DNA of 64,000 nucleotides, taken from positions 98,954 through 162,953 of the forward strand of contig JAFEDI010000031.1 of assembly GCA_018241725.1 (NCBI GenBank), in the 5' to 3' direction. This DNA is from Pseudomonadota bacterium. Lineage in GTDB: Bacteria; Pseudomonadota; Gammaproteobacteria; Burkholderiales; Rhodocyclaceae. This document shows, piece after piece, positions 32,151 through 40,630 of the stretch. Within the stretch, counting starts at the first letter, position 1. The number at the start of each line of letters is the position of its first letter. Under the pieces are notes generated by a model that saw nothing but the letters and a program-made list of their open reading frames with translations, was not told where the DNA came from and did not search any database. A program made the translations under genes and the position numbers.

Positions 32151-32461
32151 TAGGGAAGGATCTTTTTTTCATGTGGAGGAATGAATTTGTGGCGTCACGG
32201 GATCTCCCGCTGCCGCCGGCCGAATTCCACCGGCGGATACGCGATCAGATCGAATCCGCCGTGTAAGGCCGCCGGCGCAGGCCGTGCTTGGTGCGCTATT
32301 TGCAACCCCGTTGGAAACAGCGTTCAAACGGGCGATTTTTGTCGTGTTCCCTTCAATTCAAGCCACTTACCCGGCCATCTCCGGCCGCCCATTGGACAGG
32401 CGCCACCCTCACGGCGCGCGCGCCTGCCCAGATCAGGTTGGCAAGGCCCCGGAGGCAAGGC
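32151..32461. other. Intergenic stretch before the J-domain gene
   Basis: 311 nt without a supported gene. A T7 run (about 32163-32169) shortly after the ycaO stop has no preceding stem. A CCGCCGG/CCGGCGG inverted pair lies near 32215-32240. Nothing else is recognisable. Confidence 0.4.
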
Positions 32462-33001
32462 ATGCCTGACACGTATTCCGCCGCCGGCGACGAGGAATGG
32501 GTCATCTGGAACGGGGCGCTCGGCCTCGTCACCACCGCCTCGCTCGGCCGCGTAGAGCCAGGAACAGGTGGTCGCCAGGCATGGCTGGACGATCCCTTCG
32601 ACATGGTCGGGCCGTTCAGCCTCGATGAACTCGAGACCCACGGCCGGATCACCTTTGCGGCCTGCGTCGTCATGTCGCGCCAGCGCTGGCAGGACGATCA
32701 GGCGGAATTGCGCCACGAATCGATCCACCTGCGCCGCGCCGCCCAGCAGCGCATGGACGAGGAGTTCGCGCGCCTCTCCGGCCGGCAAAGCCGCCACCAC
32801 GGCATGCGCCAACCCGGGGACGAGCGGAAACACCGCGAGGCACTGAACCTGCCGGCCGACGGAAAACTCGACCGCAGCCAGGTCAATGCCGCCTTCAGAA
32901 AGCTCGCCCAGAAAGCCCATCCCGACGCTGGCGGCAGCCACGAACAATTCGTACGCATCACGAAAGCACGCTCGGCCTTGCTCGAAACGATCAACAGGTG
33001 A
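32462..33001 (+). CDS. Protein with C-terminal J domain
   Basis: A 179-aa cytoplasmic protein. The N-terminal part (about 1-115) is unrecognised. Residues 123-179 match a DnaJ-type J domain, with the catalytic HPD at 153-155 (QKAHPDAGGSHEQF) and helix II/III pattern (NAAFRKLAQKAHPDAGG...). It probably stimulates a DnaK-type Hsp70 on a specific client. The ATG has GGAGG 7 nt upstream. The open frame upstream (to 32288) carries no domain. A small partner gene follows within 8 nt. Confidence 0.82.
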   Translation: MPDTYSAAGDEEWVIWNGALGLVTTASLGRVEPGTGGRQAWLDDPFDMVGPFSLDELETHGRITFAACVVMSRQRWQDDQAELRHESIHLRRAAQQRMDEEFARLSGRQSRHHGMRQPGDERKHREALNLPADGKLDRSQVNAAFRKLAQKAHPDAGGSHEQFVRITKARSALLETINR

Positions 33002-33009
33002 ATGCAGCC

Positions 33010-33327
33010 ATGACCCAGATCATCGAATTTCCCATTCCGAATAACCCGCGCAATCACGACTACGATGCCGATATCGAGGAAATACTGGCCTCCATCCCGG
33101 CAAAGAACCGGGAAAAACTCCGTTTCGAACTGATCAAGACGATCGACAGCTACGACACCTATTTCACCCAATGGTCCTTGAGCTTGCCGGAGCAGTGCGA
33201 TGAAACGCTCAAGAAGCAGATCTACGATCTCGCGCACCAGGAGCATGGCCGGAAAATACGCATGCTGAAGGACATCATGCTGCTCAAGGCACGGCTGCTG
33301 GTTTCCGAATACCACAAGTCCAGGTGA
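33010..33327 (+). CDS. Small uncharacterised protein paired with J-domain protein
   Basis: A 105-aa soluble protein, charged and helical, with no motif recognised (IEFPIPNNP near the N-terminus; DADIEEILASIPAKNREKLRFELIK in the middle). A GTG at 32998 overlaps the J-domain stop (GTGA) and would add four residues. The ATG at 33010 has AGGTGA 9 nt upstream and is preferred. It is likely co-translated with the J-domain gene. Its function is unknown; a client or co-chaperone role is possible. Confidence 0.65.
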   Translation: MTQIIEFPIPNNPRNHDYDADIEEILASIPAKNREKLRFELIKTIDSYDTYFTQWSLSLPEQCDETLKKQIYDLAHQEHGRKIRMLKDIMLLKARLLVSEYHKSR

Positions 33328-33418
33328 ATGGCGGCGTGCTGGCTGATTTTGTGCTGGGGGATAAGGGCCGGTAATCGGCCGAAGCGGACGGTGATAGATC
33401 TGTTTGCCGTACGATTTC

Positions 33419-34402
33419 TCAACCTCGGAACAAGCGTCCGGTGAACAAGTGATGCAGTGTCCGCAACAAGATCGCACCGATAGCAACGCTGATCAGTGCC
33501 AGTACCAGGGCGGCAATGAGCATGGTCGGCCAACTGCCCTTGGCCAGAGCATATTTCAGGGCCGCGTTGCCGAGAGCTGCCATCGGAAAGCTGGCGGCCC
33601 ACCATGACAGACCGAACGTGGTCGAGCGTCGAAACACCTTGAAGAACAGCACGACGAATAGAGCCAGACCGAAATAGAACAGCAGCGCAGCAAACATGTC
33701 GACGTGGCCAATCAGATTGGTATAGGCGAGAAATCCCACCTCAAATGGCGCAGTCAGAATGAGTAGGGAGGGGCGCAGTGGTACGGGCAGCGGATCATGG
33801 TGTATCAAGCGCGACATGATCAGCGTGAAAAAGGCGAGCGCCAGCACAGTGCCGACTGCTGTGGCAAACAGATTGATTTCCGGCGCCCAGGCAAACGGCA
33901 TGGAGCCTCCGGCCACCGTGACGTCGAGTGCCGCCACACCGGGGATCAACCACACGGGCGCAGCGTGGGCCGGATCCTGTTTTACCGACAAGAGACGTGA
34001 CATCACGATATAGCCAAGCATCAGCGTAGTCATGGTGCCGGCAATCCATACGATCTGCCCCAAAGTCGTATTAAACGGCGACAGAACCGCGGACAGCATC
34101 AACAAGGCAATATTGAAGGTTCCGAAGAAGTTGCCGCTGATTGGATGGATGAATTCGCTGGCTACCGCGTCCGGGTACTTGATCCACTTCGCCAGATAAG
34201 ACAGTCCGATAAGCATGAAAGCCACTACCGCCAGTAAGCCAATGGCGTCGCCGATCATGGCGTCACTGCCAAACGCTTTATGCGCCAAACGCCAGGCAAG
34301 CGAAAGGCCAGCCAGTCCCATGACCGAAGCAAACAGATTGATCGGCACATGCTTGACCGACAACGGTTTCGTTTCATTCAGCGTTTCTACCAAGGTATTC
34401 AC
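33419..34402 (-). CDS. SLAC1/TDT family anion or dicarboxylate transporter
   Basis: A 327-aa integral membrane protein with about ten hydrophobic helices, matching the tellurite-resistance/dicarboxylate transporter (TDT, SLAC1-like) family, including the conserved FGTFNIALLMLSAVL and LGQIVWIAGTMTTLMLGYIV stretches. Family members move malate, sulfite, nitrate or other anions across the inner membrane. It is divergent from a GlxA-type regulator, which is probably its control gene. Codon use looks less GC-biased than the housekeeping genes, hinting at later acquisition. The substrate cannot be told from sequence. Confidence 0.85.
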   Translation of the reverse strand: MNTLVETLNETKPLSVKHVPINLFASVMGLAGLSLAWRLAHKAFGSDAMIGDAIGLLAVVAFMLIGLSYLAKWIKYPDAVASEFIHPISGNFFGTFNIALLMLSAVLSPFNTTLGQIVWIAGTMTTLMLGYIVMSRLLSVKQDPAHAAPVWLIPGVAALDVTVAGGSMPFAWAPEINLFATAVGTVLALAFFTLIMSRLIHHDPLPVPLRPSLLILTAPFEVGFLAYTNLIGHVDMFAALLFYFGLALFVVLFFKVFRRSTTFGLSWWAASFPMAALGNAALKYALAKGSWPTMLIAALVLALISVAIGAILLRTLHHLFTGRLFRG

Positions 34403-34487
34403 GGATTATTCCTCCTCCATTGATTGACTCTGTACAAACGACTGGAACGGCCTATCCCTGTGGACCGATTGTATGGACACTTATGTT

Positions 34488-34509
34488 TGTCTTAAAGTGA
34501 CAAAAGACA
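34488..34509. promoter_or_regulatory. Candidate operator in the transporter/regulator intergenic region
   Basis: TGTCTT (34488-34493) and AAGACA (34504-34509) form a perfect inverted pair separated by 10 nt in the divergent promoter region between the SLAC1-type gene and the GlxA-type regulator. A second TGTC...GACA pair is nested within it. This is a reasonable autoregulatory operator, not proven. Confidence 0.4.
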
Positions 34510-34578
34510 GCAATTCAAGCCAAGTGCGCGTGCTATATGGTCAGGTGCAACGTGCCGCCGATGGAAACAGGATCTCTC

Positions 34579-35550
34579 ATGCGTATCGTTATTTTGGTTT
34601 TTCCCGGAGTGCAATTACTCGACGTAATCGGACCACTTGACGTATTTCATGAGGCTCAAAGGCTATTGGGGCGGCCGGTATATCAGCTCGACATCGTGGC
34701 GTTGGCGCCCGGGCCGGTGAGCGGCTCCAGCGGGGTACAACTTCTGCCTGGCAGTACCATTAATGAGGAACAGGCGCCCATCGATACTCTCCTGGTAGCG
34801 GGCAGTCCCGAGATCGATTGTGCCTTGGCCGAACACCCGCACGCCGTTCAGTGGTTGCAGCAGCAGGCCAGGAAGGTGCGTAGGTTGGGTTCGGTCTGTA
34901 CCGGGACGTTTGCGCTTGCGACGGCGGGGCTACTAGACGGCCACAAGGCAACCACGCATTGGAACTCAACAGCTCAGTTGGCCACGAACTATCCCTGCAT
35001 TGAGGTGGTGCCCGATTCCATCTACGTGAAGGATGGCAGCCTGTACACCTCAGCCGGGGTGACGGCCGGCATGGATCTGGCGCTCGCGCTGGTAGAGGAG
35101 GACCTCGGGCGTGAGCTGGCGCTGCGGGTAGCGCGCGAGTTAGTGATGTTCTTCAAGCGGCCAGGTGGGCAGTCGCAATTCAGCACCCATCTTTCGGCGC
35201 AGATGTCGGAACGTTCGCTCATTCGAGACATTCAGGTCTGGGTCGTCGACCATCTTGGGGATGAACTATCGCTTGAGCGACTGGCACTGCTCGCCAATAT
35301 GAGCCCCCGCAATTTCTCGCGCATCTTCAAAAAGGAAACACAAACCACACCGGCAGCGTTCGTCGAAGGAGCACGGATCGAAGCGGCTAGGCGCATGCTG
35401 GAGGACAGTGCGTTGCCATTGAAGCGGGTGGCTGACAATTGCGGTTTCGGCGACATGAATAATTTGCGCCGTGCCTTTCTGCGTCGCCTCGGTGTCAGTC
35501 CTAGCGACTATCGACGACGGTTCCAGAAAGATGTATCCGAAGACGAATGA
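34579..35550 (+). CDS. GlxA-type transcriptional regulator (DJ-1/PfpI + AraC HTH)
   Basis: A 323-aa regulator. Residues 1-175 form a DJ-1/PfpI (class I amidotransferase-like) domain with the nucleophile-elbow Cys107 (GSVCTGTFALA). Residues about 215-318 form an AraC-type double helix-turn-helix (LSLERLALLANMSPRNFSRIFKK, VADNCGFGDMNNLRRAF). The start at 34579 has AGGA 6 nt upstream; earlier in-frame codons have none. It is divergent from the SLAC1-type transporter and probably controls it. The inducer is unknown. Confidence 0.85.
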   Translation: MRIVILVFPGVQLLDVIGPLDVFHEAQRLLGRPVYQLDIVALAPGPVSGSSGVQLLPGSTINEEQAPIDTLLVAGSPEIDCALAEHPHAVQWLQQQARKVRRLGSVCTGTFALATAGLLDGHKATTHWNSTAQLATNYPCIEVVPDSIYVKDGSLYTSAGVTAGMDLALALVEEDLGRELALRVARELVMFFKRPGGQSQFSTHLSAQMSERSLIRDIQVWVVDHLGDELSLERLALLANMSPRNFSRIFKKETQTTPAAFVEGARIEAARRMLEDSALPLKRVADNCGFGDMNNLRRAFLRRLGVSPSDYRRRFQKDVSEDE

Positions 35551-35607
35551 CGCTCCATTTCAGTCGGAGGGAATGTCAAAAATCTTGTGTAAAACAGCTG
35601 TGGTCCA

Positions 35608-36030
35608 TCACTTTGCGAAAGTCCGCTTCGGCCGATGTTCGGCCGCTGATCCGACGGGCTCTTTCTCGGCCTGATGCCCACGGAACCCGCAACCGTCAGG
35701 CCGAACCGTGGCCATGCCGGTATTCGGCAACAAGGAGCGGGCGGGCCAGGCCAGGTTCTTGACGACGCGATCGATCCAGCCGGCCAGGTCGGGTTCCACC
35801 AACTGAAGGTGGATGCTTGCCTGCTTGCCCATGGGTTCGATGAGGGCCAGGCCGTCGCTTTCCAACCGGTGCTCCTGGCCGGGCTCCAGGACGCAGTCGG
35901 TGGCTTCTCCGGCTACCGTCAGCCAGGCGGTGCCGGTCAGGCAGCGGACCACGGCGCCCTTGCCCTTGATCAGCTTCAGGGGCTGGTTTTCCTGAAGCAG
36001 CAGTTCGGTGTTTTCTAGGTTCAGACGCAT
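35608..36030 (-). CDS. DUF2917 domain protein
   Basis: A 140-aa soluble protein. The N-terminal two thirds form a small beta-rich fold typical of DUF2917 (MRLNLENTELLLQENQPLKLI, CLTGTAWLTVAGEATDCVLEPGQEHRL), and the C-terminal third is basic and probably disordered. No enzymatic motif is seen. It is divergent from a MocR-type regulator and shares its promoter region, where direct CGATACAG repeats are found. The ATG at 36030 fits the domain; the open frame continues 21 codons upstream. Confidence 0.75.
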   Translation of the reverse strand: MRLNLENTELLLQENQPLKLIKGKGAVVRCLTGTAWLTVAGEATDCVLEPGQEHRLESDGLALIEPMGKQASIHLQLVEPDLAGWIDRVVKNLAWPARSLLPNTGMATVRPDGCGFRGHQAEKEPVGSAAEHRPKRTFAK

Positions 36031-36081
36031 GGCTCGTTTTTCCGGCTTTCTTTCGGAAAAGTCTAGGCGCGAGCAGCGTGG

Positions 36082-36120
36082 CGATACAGTCACAAAACGG
36101 TTAAATTGACACCGATACAG
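36082..36120. promoter_or_regulatory. Direct repeats in the DUF2917/MocR divergent promoter
   Basis: Two copies of CGATACAG (36082-36089 and 36113-36120) lie 31 nt apart, about three DNA turns, between the two divergent start codons. MocR regulators typically bind spaced direct repeats in such places. TTGACA at 36107-36112 abuts the second copy and may be the -35 box of the mocR-like gene. Confidence 0.45.
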
Positions 36121-36180
36121 ATGCTTGAATCGGCAACTGTGCTGGTGCTGGAGCCTATCAACTGTGTCGCTGGATCTTCC

Positions 36181-37629
36181 ATGAGCAAAGAGATGTTGCG
36201 TTACGAGCAGCTGGCCGAGGAACTGGGGGGCTTGATTGCAGCGGGTACGCTGCGCCCGGGGGAGCGTCTGCCGTCAGTGCGGCGCCTCTCCGAAGAACAG
36301 CGGCTGTCGGTCTCCACGGTGGTCCAGGCTCTGCGCCGGCTGGAGGACCGGGGGCTGGTGGAGGCCCGTCCCCAGTCGGGCTTTTTCGTGCGCCACCGGG
36401 GTCTGCCCTGTTCCGAGCCCAGCGCTCGTACCACCCCGGATTCGGCGGTGGCGGTGGACGTCACCCAGCGTCTGGGGCAGGTGCTCCAGGCCAGCATGCA
36501 GCCCGGGGTGGCGCCCCTGGCGGCAGCCTTGCCGGCTCCGTCGCTGCTGCCCATCGCGGCCCTGCACCGGCTCTACGGCGGGGTCGCCCGCCGCCATCCG
36601 GATCTGCTGGCCGGTAGCAGCCATGCCTTCATGGACGCGCCGGCCCTGGTGCGCCAGTTGGTGCGCCGCTCCCTGGCCTGGGGTGGCCCGCTGGACGCTG
36701 CCGAGATCGTCATCACCAATTCCTGCACCGAGGCCCTGGGGCTCTGCCTGCGGGTGGCCACCCAGCCCGGCGATACGGTGGCCGTCGAGTCGCCGGCCTA
36801 CTACCTCATGCTGCAGCTGCTGGAGAGCCTGGGCCTGAAGGCGCTGGAGATCCCTACCGATCCACGCACCGGCTTGTCCATCGAGGCCTTCGACCTGGCC
36901 ACTCGGCAGGGGAAGGTTGCCGCCTGCCTGCTGGTGCCCAACGCCAGCAATCCCCTGGGCTGCATCATGCCGGACGAGCACAAGCGGCGCCTGGCCCGCT
37001 TGGCGGCGGAACGGGGCGTGGCGGTGATCGAGGACGACCTCTACGGCGATCTGTTTTTCGGCCAGCAGCGGCCGTGGCCGATCAAGGCCTTCGACCAGAC
37101 CGGCAACGTCATGCTGTGCTCGTCATTCTCCAAGAGCCTGACGCCGGCCCTGCGCATCGGTTTCGTGGCGGCGGGGCGCTACCGGGCGCAGGTGGCGCTC
37201 CAGAAGACGATCTCCAGCGGCGCCACCAACCCCATCACCCAGCATGTCCTGGGCGAGTATCTGGAATCCGGTGGGTATGACCGCCATCTGCGGACCCTGC
37301 GCCGCGCCTATGAGCAGCAGGTCGAGGCCATGCGGGCGGCGGTGACCCGCCATTTCCCGGCCAGCACCCGGCTCACCCAACCCCAGGGCGGTTTCGTCCT
37401 GTGGGTGGAACTGCCGGAGGAGGTGGATGCGACGGCCCTCCACGCAAGGGCCTTGGCCGAGGGCGTGGCCTTCGTCCCCGGGGAGCTGTTCTCCGCCAGC
37501 GGTATGTACCGCAACTGCCTGCGCCTCAACTGCGGCAACCCCCATACTCCGGAGATCGAGGATGCCGTGCGGCGCCTGGGAAAACTGATAAGGGAAGGCG
37601 ACGCGCGGGAGGATGAACAGACGGCCTAG
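36181..37629 (+). CDS. MocR-type regulator (GntR HTH + PLP aminotransferase fold)
   Basis: A 482-aa protein. A GntR-type winged helix lies at residues 1-72 (LAEELGGLIAAGTLRPGERLPSVR, QRLSVSTVVQALRRLEDRGLV). A class I aminotransferase-like domain follows (about 110-470), with the PLP-binding Lys318 in SSFSKSLTPALRIGF, the NPLGC turn and the VIEDDLYGD aspartate. Such proteins bind DNA and sense PLP or amino compounds; many are not active aminotransferases. It is divergent from DUF2917, probably its target. Its stop overlaps the convergent zinc-ribbon gene stop. Confidence 0.9.
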   Translation: MSKEMLRYEQLAEELGGLIAAGTLRPGERLPSVRRLSEEQRLSVSTVVQALRRLEDRGLVEARPQSGFFVRHRGLPCSEPSARTTPDSAVAVDVTQRLGQVLQASMQPGVAPLAAALPAPSLLPIAALHRLYGGVARRHPDLLAGSSHAFMDAPALVRQLVRRSLAWGGPLDAAEIVITNSCTEALGLCLRVATQPGDTVAVESPAYYLMLQLLESLGLKALEIPTDPRTGLSIEAFDLATRQGKVAACLLVPNASNPLGCIMPDEHKRRLARLAAERGVAVIEDDLYGDLFFGQQRPWPIKAFDQTGNVMLCSSFSKSLTPALRIGFVAAGRYRAQVALQKTISSGATNPITQHVLGEYLESGGYDRHLRTLRRAYEQQVEAMRAAVTRHFPASTRLTQPQGGFVLWVELPEEVDATALHARALAEGVAFVPGELFSASGMYRNCLRLNCGNPHTPEIEDAVRRLGKLIREGDAREDEQTA

Positions 37630-38123
37630 CGTCGTTGCTGGCTGCGTAGGGTTTCCTGTTTCTGATGACGTGCTGGCTCACGCCCCTTCACACCATTCGC
37701 CTCCATCAACTCGCGGAGCGCTTCCGCATCCAGCGCGCTCCACAGATGCCCGCAGGACAGGCAGGCGCGGAAGGGATGGCGGCCGTTGAGTCCGAGGGAG
37801 TGGCGCAGCGCGAGCAGGCGGAGGCCCTTCGGACAGAAGCGCTCGGCGCGGCCGTCGTCGTTGCGGTTGGAGTAGATGCCGCCGTCCACCAGCGTCGTCG
37901 AGCCGCAGGCCGGACAGGCCCGCAGTGGGGGCTGCGTACGGATGCGCGGGTTCGGCCGGCTCCACGGGAGATCGAAGATGACCACGGCGAGGGCCAGGAT
38001 CGCGACGATCACCGCGATGATCACGACGACCGGGCTCAACATGCCGAGGCTGCCGCGGAGGGTGGCCGCCACGTAGAGGGCGCCGAGCAGTACGAAGAAG
38101 GCGATGATCCGACGCGGGGACAT
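37626..38123 (-). CDS. Membrane protein with zinc-ribbon-like cysteines
   Basis: A 165-aa protein from the ATG at 38123. Two adjacent membrane helices (about residues 6-22 and 28-48) are followed by a soluble domain with Cys pairs CPAC and CLSC and a lone CP between them, consistent with a zinc ribbon. Start choice is uncertain: in-frame ATGs at 38165 and 38201 would add Pro/Ser-rich N-terminal residues. No family is recognised. The 3' end overlaps the MocR-type gene stop by 3 nt on the other strand. Confidence 0.6.
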   Translation of the reverse strand: MSPRRIIAFFVLLGALYVAATLRGSLGMLSPVVVIIAVIVAILALAVVIFDLPWSRPNPRIRTQPPLRACPACGSTTLVDGGIYSNRNDDGRAERFCPKGLRLLALRHSLGLNGRHPFRACLSCGHLWSALDAEALRELMEANGVKGREPARHQKQETLRSQQRR

Positions 38124-38506
38124 GGTGGTGGCGGTACGGCCCGGTGATGGGGAATCGCTGCCCATGCTGCCCGGATTGCGCGTCGGCTTCAATCGGGTCA
38201 TGCCGGGAAGCGTATCGTGCGTATGCGGCCCGCAGGAGCAGCGCCCCGGGAGAAGGTGCCACCAGTGCATGGGTCGAGGACATCACGGAGCGCAAGCTGG
38301 CCAGCAGATCGACAGGCTGTGCGCCCTTTGCTCGACGCACAGGATTTCGAGTCAGGGCAGCGCTTCGACGCGCTGGCGTCGGCATTGCGCGTCCGAATCG
38401 GCGTTACACTGTTTGACGAATTGGCCGTCCGCATGGTGGGGCTGGATTTCCAGGGCCCCCGCCAGTTGCTCGACCCTTACGGAACCGGGGACACATACCT
38501 GCCGAC
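38124..38506 (+). pseudogene. Possible decayed PAS-sensor fragment before receiver-kinase gene
   Basis: About 380 nt without an intact gene. In one frame (38273-38296) it reads VEDITERK, the hallmark PAC/PAS-linker motif of sensor kinases, preceded by GEGATSAW. A few bases on, a different frame looks protein-like (DFESGQRFDALASALRVRIG) and runs on to a stop that overlaps the ATG of the next gene. This is what a frameshifted remnant of an upstream sensor would look like. The evidence is weak and may be chance. Confidence 0.3.
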
Positions 38507-39703
38507 ATGAGCACCAAGCCGCTGATCCTGATCGTCGATGACGCGCCGAGCAATGTGCAGGTGCTGGCCCACATCCTGTCCGACCGCTGCAAGGTCAGCT
38601 TCGCGCTGTCCGGCGAACAGGCGCTGGATTTCGTCGCCCGTAGCCCGCCGGAACTGGTTCTCCTCGACGTGCAGATGCCCGGCATGGACGGCTACGACGT
38701 CCTGCGTCATCTGAAGGGCGATCCGGTTACCCGTGACATCCCGGTCATCTTCGTGACGGCGATGAACGACTCGGCCAGCGAATCCGCGGCCCTCGCCGCC
38801 GGCGCGATGGACTTCATCCACAAACCGATCAACCCGGATGTCGTGCGCGCGCGGGTGGACGTACAACTGGCCCTGCGCGCCAAGGAAGTGGCCCTGCGGT
38901 TGTACAACGACAACCTGGAGGAGCTCGTCGCCGAGCGTACCCAGGCGCTCCGCAAGGCCCAGCTCGCGGCAGAGGCAGCCAGCGTCGCCAAGACCCATTT
39001 CCTCGGCAACATGTCCCACGAGCTGCGCACGCCGCTGCATCAGTTGTCGGCGATGATCCATCTGCTGCAACGCACAGAGTTGTCGGACAAGCAGAAGAGC
39101 TTGGCAGACAAGATGGTGCCCATCCACAAGCGGCTTATCGATCTGGTGGATGGGATTCTCAAGGTGACCGAGCTGGAGGCGCGGACCATTGTGCTGCGAG
39201 CGGAGCCGTTCGATGCCCGCTCTGTGGTGGAAGAGGTTGTCGCGGACAGCCAGGGGCGGGTGGTGGCCAAGCAACTGCAGCTCATCGCCGACACGGATGC
39301 CCTGCGCGGTCTCACGGTGATCGGTGACGCGGCAAACCTGCGTCTCGCGCTGCAGTGCTATCTCGGCAATGCCATCACCTTCACCGAGAAGGGCTCGGTC
39401 TGCGTCGTTGCCATGCGGGAGGTGGAAGCCGGCGACGCTGTGGGTGAGGCGGCCGAACTCACGCTGCGTTTCGAAGTGCGGGATACGGGGATCGGAATTC
39501 CGGCAGAGGCCGTGCCGCGGCTGTTCAGCATTTTCGAGCAGGTGGACAACTCGCCGACGCGGCGCTTTGGCGGCACTGGTATCGGCCTCGTCACGGTAAA
39601 GAAGCTCGCCGAGGCGATGGGCGGCAGCGCCGGCTGTTCGAGCGAGGAAGGCCGCGGCAGCACGTTCTGGTTCACGATCCGGGTCCGGCAGGCGCCGGCT
39701 TAG
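38507..39703 (+). CDS. Receiver-histidine kinase protein (REC-HisKA-HATPase)
   Basis: A 398-aa soluble protein. The N-terminal receiver has Asp54 (LLDVQMPGMDG) and the DD acid pair (IVDDAPSNVQ). A short coiled coil (about 125-165) leads to HisKA with His171 (GNMSHELRTPLH). The HATPase domain has G1 (RDTGIGIP) and G2 (GGTGIGLVTV) boxes, while the N box is atypical (LRLALQCYLGNAITF). No membrane or periplasmic part exists, so it takes input from another kinase. A degraded PAS-like remnant lies just upstream. The partner is unknown. Confidence 0.87.
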   Translation: MSTKPLILIVDDAPSNVQVLAHILSDRCKVSFALSGEQALDFVARSPPELVLLDVQMPGMDGYDVLRHLKGDPVTRDIPVIFVTAMNDSASESAALAAGAMDFIHKPINPDVVRARVDVQLALRAKEVALRLYNDNLEELVAERTQALRKAQLAAEAASVAKTHFLGNMSHELRTPLHQLSAMIHLLQRTELSDKQKSLADKMVPIHKRLIDLVDGILKVTELEARTIVLRAEPFDARSVVEEVVADSQGRVVAKQLQLIADTDALRGLTVIGDAANLRLALQCYLGNAITFTEKGSVCVVAMREVEAGDAVGEAAELTLRFEVRDTGIGIPAEAVPRLFSIFEQVDNSPTRRFGGTGIGLVTVKKLAEAMGGSAGCSSEEGRGSTFWFTIRVRQAPA

Positions 39704-39721
39704 CCAAGTGCTCCGCGGCCG

Positions 39722-40630
39722 TCAGCCGGTCGGCCGTTGGGCGCGTCGCAGGCTGAGGTACTCGCGGGCGGCGGTGAGCAGCAGCGCGGTGGTGTGCACC
39801 ACCCAGTCTCCGCGGGTTTTCTTCCAGTTACGCCAGCCGTCCGGCAGGCGCTTGTCCCGGAACATGGCGGCGAGATCGTCCAGGGCCACGGCCGGATCGC
39901 CGTCGATCTCCCGGCGGCCGGGCTGGTTGGCCAGGAGGGCGAAGAGCAGGCCGAACTCGCCCGCCGCACCGACCAGATTGTCCTCGCCGAGCAGGCGGGT
40001 CAGCTTCTCTTCCATCCGCCGGTGGGCAGCATCCTGATCGTCGGCGCTGCCGAACAGCGTATGCCACAGCTGGCTGCCGGCGCTCTCCGCAAGGTCCAGC
40101 AGATCGGAGGCGAGCAGCCGCGCCACGTGGCTGCCGAGCACCTTGGCTGCCGGGTCGCGGATCAGGTTGGCGGCGATGAAGTGCGCCACGTCCGTGCGGC
40201 GGATCCAGCCGTCCCGGGCCAGGGCGGCGAGGCGTGCGAGGGCATCGGGATCGAAGCGGCCCGAGCCGGGCGTGGCCGGGTCGCCCATCAGGATGCCGCT
40301 GTGGCCCGGATGGGCGCCCTGGGAGCCGGGGAAGCCCAGGAAGAACAGCCCGGCGGGCACGGGCCAGCCGAGGTGCCCGGTGCCGTCGTCCATGCTGGCA
40401 TGGTTGCCGGCGGCGAACAGCACCAGCAGGTCGCCGAGGTTGCCGCCGCCGCTGTTGCCGAGGATGCGCAGGTCTTCCAGGCGTGCCAGCGGGGCGTCCG
40501 CCCCGTTGCATACGGGCAGGACGCCCTCTGCGACGAGGCTGCCGACGAAGGGGCAGGTGGCCTGCTGTTCCGCCAGGCGTCGCCGGGTGCCGTCATCGAG
40601 CATGACGGGGTGGCTGCTGGGTTCGCCCAT
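39722..40630 (-). CDS. Uncharacterised 302-aa protein
   Basis: A soluble 302-aa protein with no family recognised. Features are an N-terminal ATCPFVGSLVAEGVLPV segment with a CP motif, a Gly-rich ILGNSGGGNLGDL stretch, and PGFFFLGFPGS-like and GHSGILMGDP loops. The C-terminal Trp-rich part is DGWRNWKKTRGDWVVHTT. The Cys-Pro context faintly recalls heme-thiolate peroxidases, but there is not enough to assign it. The gene is convergent with the receiver-kinase gene (18-nt gap). Confidence 0.65.
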   Translation of the reverse strand: MGEPSSHPVMLDDGTRRRLAEQQATCPFVGSLVAEGVLPVCNGADAPLARLEDLRILGNSGGGNLGDLLVLFAAGNHASMDDGTGHLGWPVPAGLFFLGFPGSQGAHPGHSGILMGDPATPGSGRFDPDALARLAALARDGWIRRTDVAHFIAANLIRDPAAKVLGSHVARLLASDLLDLAESAGSQLWHTLFGSADDQDAAHRRMEEKLTRLLGEDNLVGAAGEFGLLFALLANQPGRREIDGDPAVALDDLAAMFRDKRLPDGWRNWKKTRGDWVVHTTALLLTAAREYLSLRRAQRPTG

